Assembly (NCBI RefSeq): GCF_038066595.1
Contig: NZ_JBBUTH010000011.1
Span: 186,001-250,000, forward strand
Direction: 5' to 3'
DNA: 64,000 nucleotides
Origin: Pseudaquabacterium inlustre
GTDB taxonomy: Bacteria; Pseudomonadota; Gammaproteobacteria; Burkholderiales; Burkholderiaceae_C
The position numbers and the translations under genes were made by a program. This document shows positions 40,035-49,601 of the stretch, in pieces (positions within the stretch are counted from its first letter, which is position 1; each line of letters opens with the position of its first letter). The notes beneath the pieces were generated by a model that was given only the letters and a program-made list of their open reading frames with translations, was not told where the DNA came from and ran no database searches.

Positions 40035-42904
40035 CTGGCCTGCTTGAGCAGCTCGGCCACCTCGGCCTGGCGCGGGTAGTCCTTGCCCAGCTTGACCAGC
40101 TTGTCGAGCTCGGCGCGTGCGGCGGGCTTGTCGCCCTTCTGCAGCAGCAGCCGGGCCAGTTGCAGGCGGAAGTTGTGCGCCTCGGGCGCGGCGGCCACGG
40201 CCTTGGCCTGCACTTCCAGCGCCCTGGGCAGCTGGCCTTCGGCGGCCAGTGCGAAGGCCAGCGTGTCCAGCATCGCCGGCGCGTCGGGTGCCAGCTTCAG
40301 CGCCTGCTCGACCAGGGCCACGCCGCCGGGCTTCTTCTGCGCGGCCAGCACATAGGCCAGGTTGTTCAGTGCCACCACGTTGCGCGGCTGCTTGTCGGCC
40401 ACGCTGCGGTAGAGCTGTTCGGCCTTGGGCAGCTCGTTGCTGCCCATCGCCACGTCGCCCAGGTAGAGCACGAAGCCCAGGTCTTCGGGATGCTGTTGGC
40501 GCCAGTCGGCGGCCACCTTCTCGGCGTCGGCCTTCTTGCCGGCCGCGGTGAGCGCGACGTGCAGGCGCTGGGCCGCGTCGGCCGGCTGCTTGCGGCTCAG
40601 GCCCTTGCGGTAGGCGGCGATCGCGGTGTCGAACTGCTTGGCGCGCAGCGCGACGTCGCCTTCGGCGATGAAGCCGGCTGCGTCGTCGGGGCGCTGGGCC
40701 TGCACCTTGCGCGCCACGGCGATGGCCTGGTCCGGCTTGCCCTCGTTGAGCGCCAGCGTCATCAGCGCCTGCTGCACCTGCGGCGCGTCGGGTGCGATCT
40801 CCTGCGCCTTGCGCACCGCCACCGCGGCGGCCGCGGGGTTCTTCGCCGCCATGTGGGCATCGGCCAGTCGCAGCTGCGGCAGCGGCGACTGTGGCTGCAG
40901 CTGGGCCAGTTTGCCGAAGGTGGCCACGGCCTGCTGCGCGTCGTTGGCCTGCAGCTGCACCCGGCCCAGTCGATCCAGCAGCTCGGGCTGGTCGGGCAGG
41001 GCGCTCACCGCCGCCTGGGCGGCGGCCAGTGCCTGCTTGGTGTCGCGCTGAGCCAGATGGTGGTCGACCAGCAGGCCGCGCGCACGGGTGTCGGCGGGGT
41101 CGGCCTTCACGGCATCGTCCAGCCACTTCTGGGTGTCGGCCGGCTTGCCACCGGCACGCAGGTTGATCTCGGCCAGCGCCAGCATCGCGCCCACGTGCTT
41201 GGGGTTGGCCTCCAGCAGCTTGGTGAAGCGGGCGCGGGCGGCGTCGGGCTGCTTGTCGGCCAGGTCCAGCATGGCCAGGCCCGACACGGCGGGCAGGTAG
41301 TCGGCCTGCTTGGCCAGTGCGGCCTCGAAGTGCTTGCGTGCGCCGGCGGTGTCCTTGCCCTGCAGCGCGATGCGCCCGCGCAGCTGGTCGGCCAGCGGCT
41401 CCTTGGGGGTCTTGGCGGCCAGGGCGTCCACGGCCTTCAGCGCGCCGGCCAGGTCGTTGCGGCGCATGCGGGCGCTGATCAGCGTCAGGTCGCCGGTGGT
41501 GCCCTTGTCCTTGGCGGCGATGTCCTCCAGGGCCTGGAAGCCGGCGGCGTCCTTGCCCTTGGACAGCTGGGCCACGGCCAGTGCCGTCTGCAGGCGGGTG
41601 TCGTCGGGCTTGAGCTTGCTGGCGCGGGCGAACTCGGCCTCGGCCGCCTGGCTGTCGCCCTTCATCAGATGGGCCTGGGCCGCCAGCGCCAGCGCGTCGG
41701 CATCGGGCGTGGCGCCGTCGAGCAGGGACTTCAGCGTGGCCAGGGCCTTGTCGGCCTGGCCGCCGCGCAGCTGGGCGGTGGCCAGCAGGCGGCGCGGGGC
41801 CGCGGCCTTGGGCGCGGCGGTGACGGCCTTGCCCAGCAGGGCCTCGGCCTGCGCCGGGGCGCCCAGCTTCAGCTCGGCCTGGCCAGCCAGCAGCAGCACG
41901 CGCGGGTTGTTGGGGGCGCCGCGCAGCAGCAGCTGGGTGATCTCGCGCACGCGCTTGCTGTCGCCCTTCTGGTCGGCCAGAACGGCCTCGAGGAACAGCG
42001 TTTGCGGCTGGTTGTGCGCCACCTTGTCCATCGCCGCCCACTGCTGCGTGGCCGCGTCGATGTTGCGCTGGGTCAGCAGCAGGTTGATCAGTGCGGCATG
42101 CGCCGGCACCAGCTTGGGGTCGACGGCCAGCGCCTTGCGGAAGGCCTCGATGGCCGGGGCGATGTCGCCGCCGACACCGGCCTGCTGCAGCAGCAGATCG
42201 CCCTGCAGCACCCAGGCCTGGGCGTTGTCGGCCTGCGCGGCCGCCAGGGCCTGGGCCTGCTTCAGCGCGCCGGGCAGGTCGCCGCGGGCGGCGGTCAGCC
42301 GGGCCTGCAGCAGGCGGGCGGCCGGCAGCTCGGGGGCGCGGCGCAGGGCCTGGGCCAGCGCGTCCTCGGCGGCGCCGAGGTCGCCGTCGCCGGCCTCGGC
42401 CTGGGCGATGGCGGTCTTCAGTTCGGCGTCGGCCAGCGCCTCGGGCAGCTCGGTCTTGCCGAACTGCAGCACCAGCAGCTTGCCCTTGCCCTGGGCCAGC
42501 ATGGCCTGGGCCAGCACCGGCAGCACGGCCACGTCGGGGTGGCCGGCTTCCAGTGCGCGGCGCAGCTCGGCCTCGGCGCCGGCCGGATCGCCGGTCTCCT
42601 GCAGCAGCTTGCCCAGCAGGAAGCGGCCCTCGGGCGATTGCGGGTGCTCCTGCAGCAGCGACTTCAGCTGCACCTTGGCCGACTCGGGCGACTTCTGCGT
42701 GATCAGCTCGCGCGCCTTGGCCAGTTGCGAGGCCTCGGTGGCCAGCAGGCGGGGGGCCAGCAGCGCCGCACCGGCGATCATCGCCGCGCCCAGCGTGCCG
42801 CCGATGGCGATCTTGGCGGTCTTGCCCAGCAGCGGCTTCTTGGCCGCGCCGCTGCCGCGGGACGAACGGGACGACGACGGGCGGGAGCTGGGCAAGGAGG
42901 GCAT
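40031..42904 (-). CDS. prsT: PEP-CTERM system TPR-repeat protein PrsT
   Basis: 957 aa from the ATG at 42904. The body is a long solenoid of more than twenty TPR units (SAKVQLKSLLQEHPQSPEGR, FLLGKLLQETGDPAGAEAEL, LRRALEAGHPDVAVLPVLAQ), the signature of PrsT, which accompanies PrsK and PrsR in exosortase-A/EPS loci. Family members are usually lipoproteins. Here the N-terminus has a basic stretch and a membrane helix (KIAIGGTLGAAMIAGAALLAP), but I see no cysteine after it, so this one is probably anchored by that helix rather than by lipid. It is located 15 kb from prsK/prsR. It is next to putA with 138 bp between them, in which I find no clear promoter. Confidence 0.85.
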   Translation of the reverse strand: MPSLPSSRPSSSRSSRGSGAAKKPLLGKTAKIAIGGTLGAAMIAGAALLAPRLLATEASQLAKARELITQKSPESAKVQLKSLLQEHPQSPEGRFLLGKLLQETGDPAGAEAELRRALEAGHPDVAVLPVLAQAMLAQGKGKLLVLQFGKTELPEALADAELKTAIAQAEAGDGDLGAAEDALAQALRRAPELPAARLLQARLTAARGDLPGALKQAQALAAAQADNAQAWVLQGDLLLQQAGVGGDIAPAIEAFRKALAVDPKLVPAHAALINLLLTQRNIDAATQQWAAMDKVAHNQPQTLFLEAVLADQKGDSKRVREITQLLLRGAPNNPRVLLLAGQAELKLGAPAQAEALLGKAVTAAPKAAAPRRLLATAQLRGGQADKALATLKSLLDGATPDADALALAAQAHLMKGDSQAAEAEFARASKLKPDDTRLQTALAVAQLSKGKDAAGFQALEDIAAKDKGTTGDLTLISARMRRNDLAGALKAVDALAAKTPKEPLADQLRGRIALQGKDTAGARKHFEAALAKQADYLPAVSGLAMLDLADKQPDAARARFTKLLEANPKHVGAMLALAEINLRAGGKPADTQKWLDDAVKADPADTRARGLLVDHHLAQRDTKQALAAAQAAVSALPDQPELLDRLGRVQLQANDAQQAVATFGKLAQLQPQSPLPQLRLADAHMAAKNPAAAAVAVRKAQEIAPDAPQVQQALMTLALNEGKPDQAIAVARKVQAQRPDDAAGFIAEGDVALRAKQFDTAIAAYRKGLSRKQPADAAQRLHVALTAAGKKADAEKVAADWRQQHPEDLGFVLYLGDVAMGSNELPKAEQLYRSVADKQPRNVVALNNLAYVLAAQKKPGGVALVEQALKLAPDAPAMLDTLAFALAAEGQLPRALEVQAKAVAAAPEAHNFRLQLARLLLQKGDKPAARAELDKLVKLGKDYPRQAEVAELLKQAS

Positions 42905-43042
42905 GCGGCGGATCACCCCGGGCCACGGGGCGCACAGACTGAGGCGGCGGGCAGTATCGCGCAGCGGCCTGTGCCCATGCGTGGGGGATGGCGCCGGGCG
43001 TGAACTCCGTCCGTGTCGCGCGCCGCGACCGGCCTGCGTGGC

Positions 43043-46000
43043 TCAGTCCATCTCGCCCAGCCCGGCCAGCAGCGCGGCATTGCCGCCGGCGGCTGCGGTG
43101 TTGATGGTCAGCGTCTGCTCGGCGCAAAAGCGCGGCAGGTAGTTCGGCCCGCCGGCCTTGGGGCCGGTGCCCGAGCGGCCCTCGCCGCCGAAGGGCTGCA
43201 CGCCGACCACCGCGCCGATCATGTTGCGGTTGACGTAGACGTTGCCCACCTGGGCCAGGCGGGCGATGCGCTCGGCGCGGCTGTCGATGCGCGTCTGCAC
43301 GCCCAGCGTCAGGCCGTAGCCCAGCGCATTGATGCGCGCCACCAGCGCCTCCACCGGGCCCTTCCAGCGCACCACGTGCAGCACCGGGCCGAAGATCTCC
43401 TCGCGCAGATCCTCCAGCGCGGCCAGCTCGAAGGCCACCGGGGCGATGTGCGTGGCCGCGTGCGCAGCCGGCAGCGGGCTGCGGGCGATCAGCCGCGCCT
43501 CACGCTCCAGTCGCGCCACATGGCGCGACAGGTGGGCGTGTGCCTCGGCATCGATCACTGGGCCCACATCGGTGGCCAGCTCGCCGGGCGCGCCCAGGCG
43601 CAGCTCGGCCATGGCGCCGGCCAGCATCTCGATCACGCCGTCGGACACGGCCTCGTGCACGCACAGCAGGCGCAGCGCCGAGCAGCGCTGGCCGGCCGAG
43701 TGGAAGGCGCTGCGCACCACGGCATCGATCACCTGCTCGGGCAGCGCGCTGCTGTCGACCACCATGGCGTTCAGGCCGCCGGTCTCGGCGATCAGCGGCA
43801 CGATGGGGCCGTCACCGGCAGCCAGCGTGCGCTGGATGATCTTGGCCACCTGCGTGCTGCCGGTGAAGGCCACGCCGGCGCACAGCGGATGGGCCACCAG
43901 GGCCGCGCCCACCGTCTCGCCGGGGCCGTGCAGCAGGGCCAGGGCATCGGCCGGCACGCCGGCTTCCACCAGCAGTGCGGTGAAGGCGGCGGCCACGGCC
44001 GGCGTCTGCTCGGCCGGCTTGGCGGCCACGGCATTGCCGGCCACCAGCGCGGCCACCACCTGGCCGGCAAAGATGGCCAGCGGGAAGTTCCACGGCGAGA
44101 TGCACACGAACACGCCACGGCCGTGCAGGCGCAGTGTGTTGCGCTCGCCGGTGGGGCCGGGCAGGGTGATCTCGGCCAGGCGCTCGTCGGCCTGGGCGGC
44201 GTAGTAGCGGCAGAAGTCCACCGCCTCGCGCAGCTCGGCCACGGCATCGGGCAGGGTCTTGCCGGCTTCCACGGCCAGCAGCGCACAGTAGGCGGCGCTG
44301 CGGGCTTCCAGCAGGTCGGCGGCGCGGCGCAGCACGGCGGCGCGCTGGCCCACCGGCTGCTCGCTCCAGGCGTGCTGGGCGGCGGCCAGCGTGGCCATCG
44401 CGGCGGCGGCCTGGGCGGCTGCGGCTTCGTGCACGGCGGGCACGCCGGTCGCCCGCAGTGCGGCCACGGCGGCCAGCAGCGGCGCGCGCTGCTCGGGCAC
44501 GGCCAGGTCCAGCCCGGCCGAGTTGCGCCGGCTGTTGCCGTACAGCGCGGCCGGCGCCGGCAGGCCGGCATGCTGGGCCGGCTGCAGCGGCGAGCGCAGC
44601 AACTGCTCCACCGGCACATGGTCGTCGGCCAGCTGGTGCACGAAGGACGAATTGGCGCCGTTCTCCAGCAGGCGGCGCACGAGGTAGGCCAGCAGGTCGC
44701 GGTGCTCGCCCACCGGCGCGTAGATGCGCAACGGCAGGCCCGGCACGCGGGCCAGCACCTCGCGGTACACGGCCTCGCCCATGCCGTGCAGCCTTTGCAT
44801 CTCGAAGCCGGGGCCATCGGCATCGTGCAGGTGCTGCTCAGCTTGAGCCATCTGCAGGATGGCCGCGATGGTGCCGGCGTTGTGCGTGGCGAACTGCGGC
44901 AGGATCAGCCCGCGGTGGCCCAGCAGCGCGCGGGCGCAGGCGAGATACGCGATGTCGGTGTGGTGCTTGTGCGTGAACACCGGGTAGCCGGCCAGGCCCA
45001 GCTCCTGTGCGCGCTTGGCCTCGCCGTCCCAGTAGGCGCCCTTCACCAGCCGCACCATGAAGCGCAGGCCACGGGTGCGGGCAATCGCCGCCACCGCGTC
45101 GATCATCTCGCGGCTGCGCGTCTGGTAGGCCTGGATGGCCAGGCCGAAGCCGCGCCACTGCGGGTGCAGGCGTTGCACCTGGGCGGCCAGCGCATCGAAC
45201 ACGGCCAGCGACAGCTCCAGCCGGTCGCTCTCTTCCGCGTCGATGGTCAGGTTGATGTCGGCGGCGGCGGCGGCATCGATCAGCCCGGCCACGCGCGGCA
45301 CCAGCTCGGCCATCACGCGGTCGATCTGGGCCTCCTCGTAGCGCGGGTGCAGGGCCGACAGCTTGATCGAGATGCCATCGCGCTGCGCCGGGCCGGCACC
45401 GCGCGCGGCCTGGCCGATGGTGGCGATGGCGTGTGCATAGGCCGCCAGGTACCGCTCGGCATCGTGCGCGGTGCGCGCGCCCTCGCCCAGCATGTCGAAC
45501 GAGAAGGTCAGCTGCGCCTGTTGCTTGCGCTGCGAAGCGGCCTCGCCCAGCGCCTCGGCGATGTGGCGGCCCAGCACGAACTGCTTGCCCAGCAGCTGGA
45601 TGGCGCGCACCGTGGCGGCCACCACGGTCTGTGCGCCCAGGCGGTCGATCAGGCCGGGCTTGGCGTCCTGCCCCTGACCGCTGTGGCCGGGCAGCATGCG
45701 CTTGGCCAGGCCGATGGCGCTGGCCGAGATGCCGGCCAGCAATTTGTGCGGAGAGCCTTCACTCTGCGCCTGGCTGAAGTCGGCCTTGCCCAGCTGGTCG
45801 GCGGTGAGCGCGATGGCGGTCTCGGCATCGGGCACGCGCAGCAGGGCCTCGGCCAGGCGCATCAGGGCCAGGCCCTCGGCGCTGCTGATCGGGTACTCGC
45901 GCAGCAGCGATTCCATGGCCCAGAACGGTGCCGGCGTGTCGCGCACCGCCTGCACCCAGGGCCGGGCGCGGTCGACCACGGCCGACCAGTCCAGCCCGCC

Positions 46001-46120
46001 GGCGGCGCGCAGGCCGGCCAGCAGTTGCTGCACCACGGCCACCTCGTCACGGCAGGGCGGGGGCAGTTGCGAGGCTGTGGGCAGCGGCGTCGGATTCGGG
46101 GCGGTGGCGTGGTCGAGCAT
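43043..46120 (-). CDS. putA: Bifunctional proline dehydrogenase / delta-1-pyrroline-5-carboxylate dehydrogenase
   Basis: 1025 aa, the shorter PutA type. Residues 30-470 are the FAD-dependent proline dehydrogenase barrel (GISIKLSALHPRYEEAQ, RLVKGAYWDGE, RRLLENGANSSFVHQ). Residues 500-1020 are the aldehyde dehydrogenase part (ISPWNFPLAIF, AETGGLNAMVV, catalytic C in SAGQRCSALR). It oxidises proline to glutamate. There is no N-terminal ribbon-helix-helix DNA-binding domain, so it should not repress its own promoter as the enterobacterial protein does. The ATG at 46120 is chosen at the start of the conserved chain. The upstream 110 bp include a TTGCGC that might be a -35, but no good -10. Confidence 0.94.
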   Translation of the reverse strand: MLDHATAPNPTPLPTASQLPPPCRDEVAVVQQLLAGLRAAGGLDWSAVVDRARPWVQAVRDTPAPFWAMESLLREYPISSAEGLALMRLAEALLRVPDAETAIALTADQLGKADFSQAQSEGSPHKLLAGISASAIGLAKRMLPGHSGQGQDAKPGLIDRLGAQTVVAATVRAIQLLGKQFVLGRHIAEALGEAASQRKQQAQLTFSFDMLGEGARTAHDAERYLAAYAHAIATIGQAARGAGPAQRDGISIKLSALHPRYEEAQIDRVMAELVPRVAGLIDAAAAADINLTIDAEESDRLELSLAVFDALAAQVQRLHPQWRGFGLAIQAYQTRSREMIDAVAAIARTRGLRFMVRLVKGAYWDGEAKRAQELGLAGYPVFTHKHHTDIAYLACARALLGHRGLILPQFATHNAGTIAAILQMAQAEQHLHDADGPGFEMQRLHGMGEAVYREVLARVPGLPLRIYAPVGEHRDLLAYLVRRLLENGANSSFVHQLADDHVPVEQLLRSPLQPAQHAGLPAPAALYGNSRRNSAGLDLAVPEQRAPLLAAVAALRATGVPAVHEAAAAQAAAAMATLAAAQHAWSEQPVGQRAAVLRRAADLLEARSAAYCALLAVEAGKTLPDAVAELREAVDFCRYYAAQADERLAEITLPGPTGERNTLRLHGRGVFVCISPWNFPLAIFAGQVVAALVAGNAVAAKPAEQTPAVAAAFTALLVEAGVPADALALLHGPGETVGAALVAHPLCAGVAFTGSTQVAKIIQRTLAAGDGPIVPLIAETGGLNAMVVDSSALPEQVIDAVVRSAFHSAGQRCSALRLLCVHEAVSDGVIEMLAGAMAELRLGAPGELATDVGPVIDAEAHAHLSRHVARLEREARLIARSPLPAAHAATHIAPVAFELAALEDLREEIFGPVLHVVRWKGPVEALVARINALGYGLTLGVQTRIDSRAERIARLAQVGNVYVNRNMIGAVVGVQPFGGEGRSGTGPKAGGPNYLPRFCAEQTLTINTAAAGGNAALLAGLGEMD

Positions 46121-46230
46121 GGCGGGCCTTTCGATGCGGACGCGCCGGCATCGTGGGCCGCCGGCGAACAATGCGCAAGCGTAGGTCGCATCGCCCTTGG
46201 CTGACTCGCTGAAATGGCCGCCTGCCGCCG

Positions 46231-46255
46231 AAGAAAATCCAGCCGCCGTTGGCGG
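46231..46255 (-). terminator. Rho-independent terminator after the M20 peptidase gene
   Basis: On the minus strand CCGCC-AAC-GGCGG (46243-46255) is followed by CTGGATTTTCTT down to 46231. It lies 40 bp past the M20 peptidase stop and would separate it from putA. Confidence 0.6.
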
Positions 46256-46294
46256 GGCGGCGGGCCGGCCGGGTGTCCGCCGGCCGCCGCGGGC

Positions 46295-47710
46295 CTAGCG
46301 GCGCGGCAGCACCGCCGCCTGCTCGCCCACCTGCCACAGCAGCGCGGTGGTCATCGCCAGGCCCTCGCGCAGCACGACGGGCAGCACATGCTCGTTGGGG
46401 GCGTGCTGGCTGCAGGCCGGGTAGCTGTGCGGGATCCACACCGTGGGCAGGCCCAGGATGTCGGCGAACACGTCGTTGGGCAGGCTGCCGCCCAGGTTGG
46501 GCAGCAGCGCCGGCTTCTGGCCGGTGGCTTGTTCCAGCGTGTCCAGCGCCAGGCGCACCCAGGCGTTGTCGGGGTCCAGGCGGGTGGCGTTCATCACCAC
46601 CGGGTGGCTCAGCTCGATGTCGCCGAAGCCGTGCGCGGCCAGGTGGGCCTGCAGGTGATCACGCAGGTGCGCGGCGTCGGTGCCCACCACGAAGCGCAGC
46701 TGCAGCGTGGCGCGCGCGCTGGCCGGGATGGCGTTGACCGGCGCCGCCGGGTTGCCGCAGCCGAAGGCCAGCACCTCCAGCGTGTTCCAGCCGAACACGC
46801 GCTCGGTGGGCGTCAGGCCCGGCTCGCCCCAGGTGGCATCCACGGCAGGATCGCCCGGGCCGCCGCCCACCTGGATGTCGGCCAGCGCCGCGCGCACATT
46901 GGCCGGAATGGGCGGCGGGCGCAGGCCCTGCACGCGCAACACGCCGCGGCCATCCACCAGGCAGGCGATGGCATTGGCCAGCACGGTGCCGGGGTTGCGC
47001 AACAGGCCGCCCCAGTTGCCGCTGTGGTGGCCGCCCTCGCGGCAATGCAGCGTGAGGTCGATGTTGGCCACGCCGCGCGAGCCCAGGAACACGGTGGGCC
47101 GGTCGGCACGCAGGCGCGGGCCGTCGCTGGCGATCAGCACGTCGGCGGCCAGTCGCGCGCGCTCGGCGGTGCAGAAGGCGGCCAGGCCCGGCGAGCCGGT
47201 CTCCTCGCCCATCTCCACCAGCCACTTGGCGTTGAAACCCAGGCGGCCGCCGCGGGCCTGGCGCACGGCATCGAGCGCGGCGAGGTTGATGCTGTGCTGG
47301 GCCTTGTTGTCGGCGGCGCCGCGGCCGTACCAGCGGTCATTCGGCCAGCGATCGGTGCCGGCGGCCGGCGTCAGCGTCCAGGGGTCGCGCCCCTCGGCCC
47401 ACTGGCCTTCGTGACCGCGCACCACGTCGCCATGGCCGTAGAACAGCACCGTGGGCAGGGCCGGATCCTCGATGCGCTCGGCGGTCAGCAGCGGCGGCGC
47501 GCCGGCCTCGGGGTTCGCATGCAGCGTCACGGTGAAGCCTTGCGCTTCAAGCACCGGCTTCAGTTCGTCGGCCAGGTAGGCCTGCAGTTCGGGCGCGCGC
47601 TCGGGGTTCTGGCTCTCGGTGCGGCGCGCCACACGGCGGGCCAGGGTGTCGAAGAAGGCGCCGCTGTCGAACAGCGCCTGGGCGTGGTCTACAGCGGCGG
47701 CCTGGGACAT
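46295..47710 (-). CDS. M20 family dinuclear-zinc peptidase
   Basis: 471 aa. VLFYGHGDVV supplies the first zinc ligand (H) and D, WYGRGAADNK the bridging D, and EMGEETGSPGL the catalytic and zinc-binding glutamates. The IPHSYPACSQHAPNEH segment has the final histidine. A dimerisation lid lies between. It resembles the carboxypeptidase/dipeptidase branch (M20 family, CPG2/DapE-like), acting on small peptides or N-acyl amino acids. The start codon overlaps the stop of the upstream monooxygenase-fold gene (TGATG), so the two are coupled. Confidence 0.9.
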   Translation of the reverse strand: MSQAAAVDHAQALFDSGAFFDTLARRVARRTESQNPERAPELQAYLADELKPVLEAQGFTVTLHANPEAGAPPLLTAERIEDPALPTVLFYGHGDVVRGHEGQWAEGRDPWTLTPAAGTDRWPNDRWYGRGAADNKAQHSINLAALDAVRQARGGRLGFNAKWLVEMGEETGSPGLAAFCTAERARLAADVLIASDGPRLRADRPTVFLGSRGVANIDLTLHCREGGHHSGNWGGLLRNPGTVLANAIACLVDGRGVLRVQGLRPPPIPANVRAALADIQVGGGPGDPAVDATWGEPGLTPTERVFGWNTLEVLAFGCGNPAAPVNAIPASARATLQLRFVVGTDAAHLRDHLQAHLAAHGFGDIELSHPVVMNATRLDPDNAWVRLALDTLEQATGQKPALLPNLGGSLPNDVFADILGLPTVWIPHSYPACSQHAPNEHVLPVVLREGLAMTTALLWQVGEQAAVLPRR

Positions 47711-48012
47711 CACTGCCCCTGGCCGAGCAGTTCGAAATGCTCCACCACCGGCGGCGCGGCGAAGAACGGGCCGACGATGGCGCGCCATTGCGGGAACAGC
47801 GGGCCGCCGCGGAAATGCACGGTGTGGTCCTCCAGCGTCTCCCACAGGATTTGCAGGATGTAGCGCTCGGGCGACTCGACCCCCTTGTTCACCTTCCAGC
47901 CCTTGAAGCCCTGGGCCTGGCTGATCACGGTGGTCAGGCCGCGCTGGATGGCTTCGTCGAAGGCGGCCTGCTGGCCGGGCTGGATGCGGATGTCGGCAAG
48001 TTCGAGGATCAT
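47710..48012 (-). CDS. Antibiotic biosynthesis monooxygenase (ABM) fold protein
   Basis: 100 aa, one alpha/beta dimeric barrel unit. ILELADIRIQPGQQAAFDEA and GFKGWKVNKGVESPERYILQ with ILWETLEDH are typical of the ABM/YgiN-type family, which includes quinol monooxygenases and many small proteins of no known activity. It starts from the ATG at 48012 and runs into the M20 peptidase gene with a one-base overlap. It faces the isochorismatase-type gene across 106 bp. Function unknown. Confidence 0.85.
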   Translation of the reverse strand: MILELADIRIQPGQQAAFDEAIQRGLTTVISQAQGFKGWKVNKGVESPERYILQILWETLEDHTVHFRGGPLFPQWRAIVGPFFAAPPVVEHFELLGQGQ

Positions 48013-48089
48013 CGAGGGGGTCTCCAAGGCAGGGCGGCCAGTATGCCGCCGGCCTGCCGTCCGATCGATGCCCGCTTTTGCAGCGCGCA

Positions 48090-48110
48090 TCTGCAGTCCG
48101 TCATTGCAGA
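48090..48110. promoter_or_regulatory. Possible operator TCTGCA-N9-TGCAGA
   Basis: An inverted repeat in the divergent gap upstream of the isochorismatase-type gene, and a third TTGCAG copy lies 10 bases upstream. No regulator gene is adjacent, so this is weak. Confidence 0.3.
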
Positions 48111-48118
48111 GGTTTCCC

Positions 48119-48976
48119 ATGCCGCACCGCCACCACCTGCTGATCATTGATGCGCAGAACGACTTCTGCGATCTGCCCGCCGACTGGTGCCCGACCGACC
48201 CGGTCAGCGGCGCCAAGCTGGCGCCGGCCTTGCCGGTGGCCGGCGCCCATGCCGACCTGCAGCGCGTGGCCGGCCTCATCGCCGGCAGCGCCAGCGCGCT
48301 GGACGCCATCACCGTCACGCTGGACAGCCACCACCGTGTCGACATCGCCCACCCGCCGTTCTGGCGCACCGACGACGGCGCCCCGGTGCCGCCGTTCACC
48401 GAGATCACGGCCGACGACGTGATGGCCGGCCGCTACCACCCGGCCGACGAGACGAACGCGCCGCGCGCGCTGGCCTACCTGGAGGCGCTGGAAGCGCGTG
48501 GCCGCTACACGCTGATGGTGTGGCCGGTGCACTGCCAGATGGGCAGCTGGGGCCAGTGCCTGCATGCCGGCGTGCTGGCCGCCTGCAGCGCCTGGGAGGA
48601 GCGCCTGGGCCGCCAGGTGAGCGTGCTGCACAAGGGCGACAACCCCTGGACCGAGCACTACAGCGCGCTGCAGGCCGAGGTGCCCGACGAGCACGATCCG
48701 GCCACCGGCCTGAACCACACGCTGCTGGCGCGGCTGGACCGCGCGGCCAATCTGTTCATCGCCGGCCAGGCCGCCAGCCACTGCGTGCGCGCCACGGTGG
48801 AGCATCTGGTGGCCCACCTGCCGGCGCACCGGCCCGAGCGCCTGGTGCTGCTGACCGACGGCATGAGCCCGGTGGCCGGCTTCGAAGCGCAGGCGGCCGA
48901 GTTCATCGCCGCGATGCGCGCCCGCGGCGTGCGCACGATGACGGTGGCCGAGGCCGGCCGCGTGCTGCAGGCTTGA
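48119..48976 (+). CDS. Isochorismatase-like cysteine hydrolase (nicotinamidase-type)
   Basis: 285 aa. The fold opens with HLLIIDAQNDFCDLPADWCP (catalytic D). HKGDNPWTEHYSAL supplies the lysine, and the nucleophilic cysteine lies in AGQAASHCVRATVEHL (near residue 220), giving the D-K-C triad of this superfamily. Length and the H residues in DSHHRVDIAHP near residue 73 fit the nicotinamidase branch, which binds a metal through D/H/H. It deamidates nicotinamide or a related amide. It faces the ABM-fold gene. Confidence 0.85.
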   Translation: MPHRHHLLIIDAQNDFCDLPADWCPTDPVSGAKLAPALPVAGAHADLQRVAGLIAGSASALDAITVTLDSHHRVDIAHPPFWRTDDGAPVPPFTEITADDVMAGRYHPADETNAPRALAYLEALEARGRYTLMVWPVHCQMGSWGQCLHAGVLAACSAWEERLGRQVSVLHKGDNPWTEHYSALQAEVPDEHDPATGLNHTLLARLDRAANLFIAGQAASHCVRATVEHLVAHLPAHRPERLVLLTDGMSPVAGFEAQAAEFIAAMRARGVRTMTVAEAGRVLQA

Positions 48977-49082
48977 TCCAGCGCAGGCCGCGGCGCGGCC
49001 GCGCTTGCGGCAGACCGGTCGTGCGGCGGCGCCCCATCGGTTACGCTGCGCGCATCAGACACTGCTCCTGGGAGGGAGACCC

Positions 49083-49547
49083 ATGATCCGTACGAGCGCC
49101 GCGCTGGCGATCGCCGTCGTGCTGACCGGCTGCGCATCCATCGTCAACGACACCACGCAGCCGGTGAAGCTGGAGACCCGCACCGCCGAGGGCGGCATGG
49201 TCGAAGGCGCCGACTGCAAGCTGGGCAACGACTATGGCGTGGTCTCGGCCAAGTCGGGCGACACCGTGCAGGTGCGCCGCAGCGGCAAGGACCTGGACAT
49301 CACCTGCCGGCACCCGAGCAACCCCGACGCCGTGGGGCGGGCCATCTCGCGCGCCAACGCCGGCCTGGCCGGCAACATCCTGATCGGCGGGGGCATCGGC
49401 GCCATCATCGACCACAGCAAGGGCACGGCCTACACCTACCCCACCTGGGTGCAGCTGGTGTTCGGCAAGACCCTGGTGTTCGATCGCTCGGCCGAGAAGG
49501 ACGGCCAGCCGGTGCCGGGCACCGAGCCGACGGCCAACACCAAGTAA
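49083..49547 (+). CDS. Small outer-membrane lipoprotein
   Basis: 154 aa. The lipoprotein signal (RTSAALAIAVVLTGCASIVND) ends in the lipobox LTGC. The rest has a beta-rich domain beginning TTQPVKLETRTAEGG and a glycine-rich membrane-associating segment (AGLAGNILIGGGIGAIIDH). The ATG at 49083 has a strong GGGAGGGAG. Proteins of this type are common in proteobacteria and unassigned. It converges with livF, and a GC-rich gap of 54 bp lies between, with a possible weak hairpin. Confidence 0.8.
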   Translation: MIRTSAALAIAVVLTGCASIVNDTTQPVKLETRTAEGGMVEGADCKLGNDYGVVSAKSGDTVQVRRSGKDLDITCRHPSNPDAVGRAISRANAGLAGNILIGGGIGAIIDHSKGTAYTYPTWVQLVFGKTLVFDRSAEKDGQPVPGTEPTANTK

Positions 49548-49601
49548 GGCCACCGCCACCGCCGTCGCGCCGGGCCGCGCCGCAACGTGGCGGCGGCGCG
49601 C

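Noticed and set aside
39296..43003. 1235-codon frame on the plus strand opposite prsT, and a similar one on the minus strand
   Set aside because: Antisense or shifted shadow of prsT, with no domain-like sequence.
46256..46300. Possible third copy of the palindromic repeat
   Set aside because: Only generic GC-rich hairpins; the ACCCGCC-C-GGCGGGT core and the element's order are not present.
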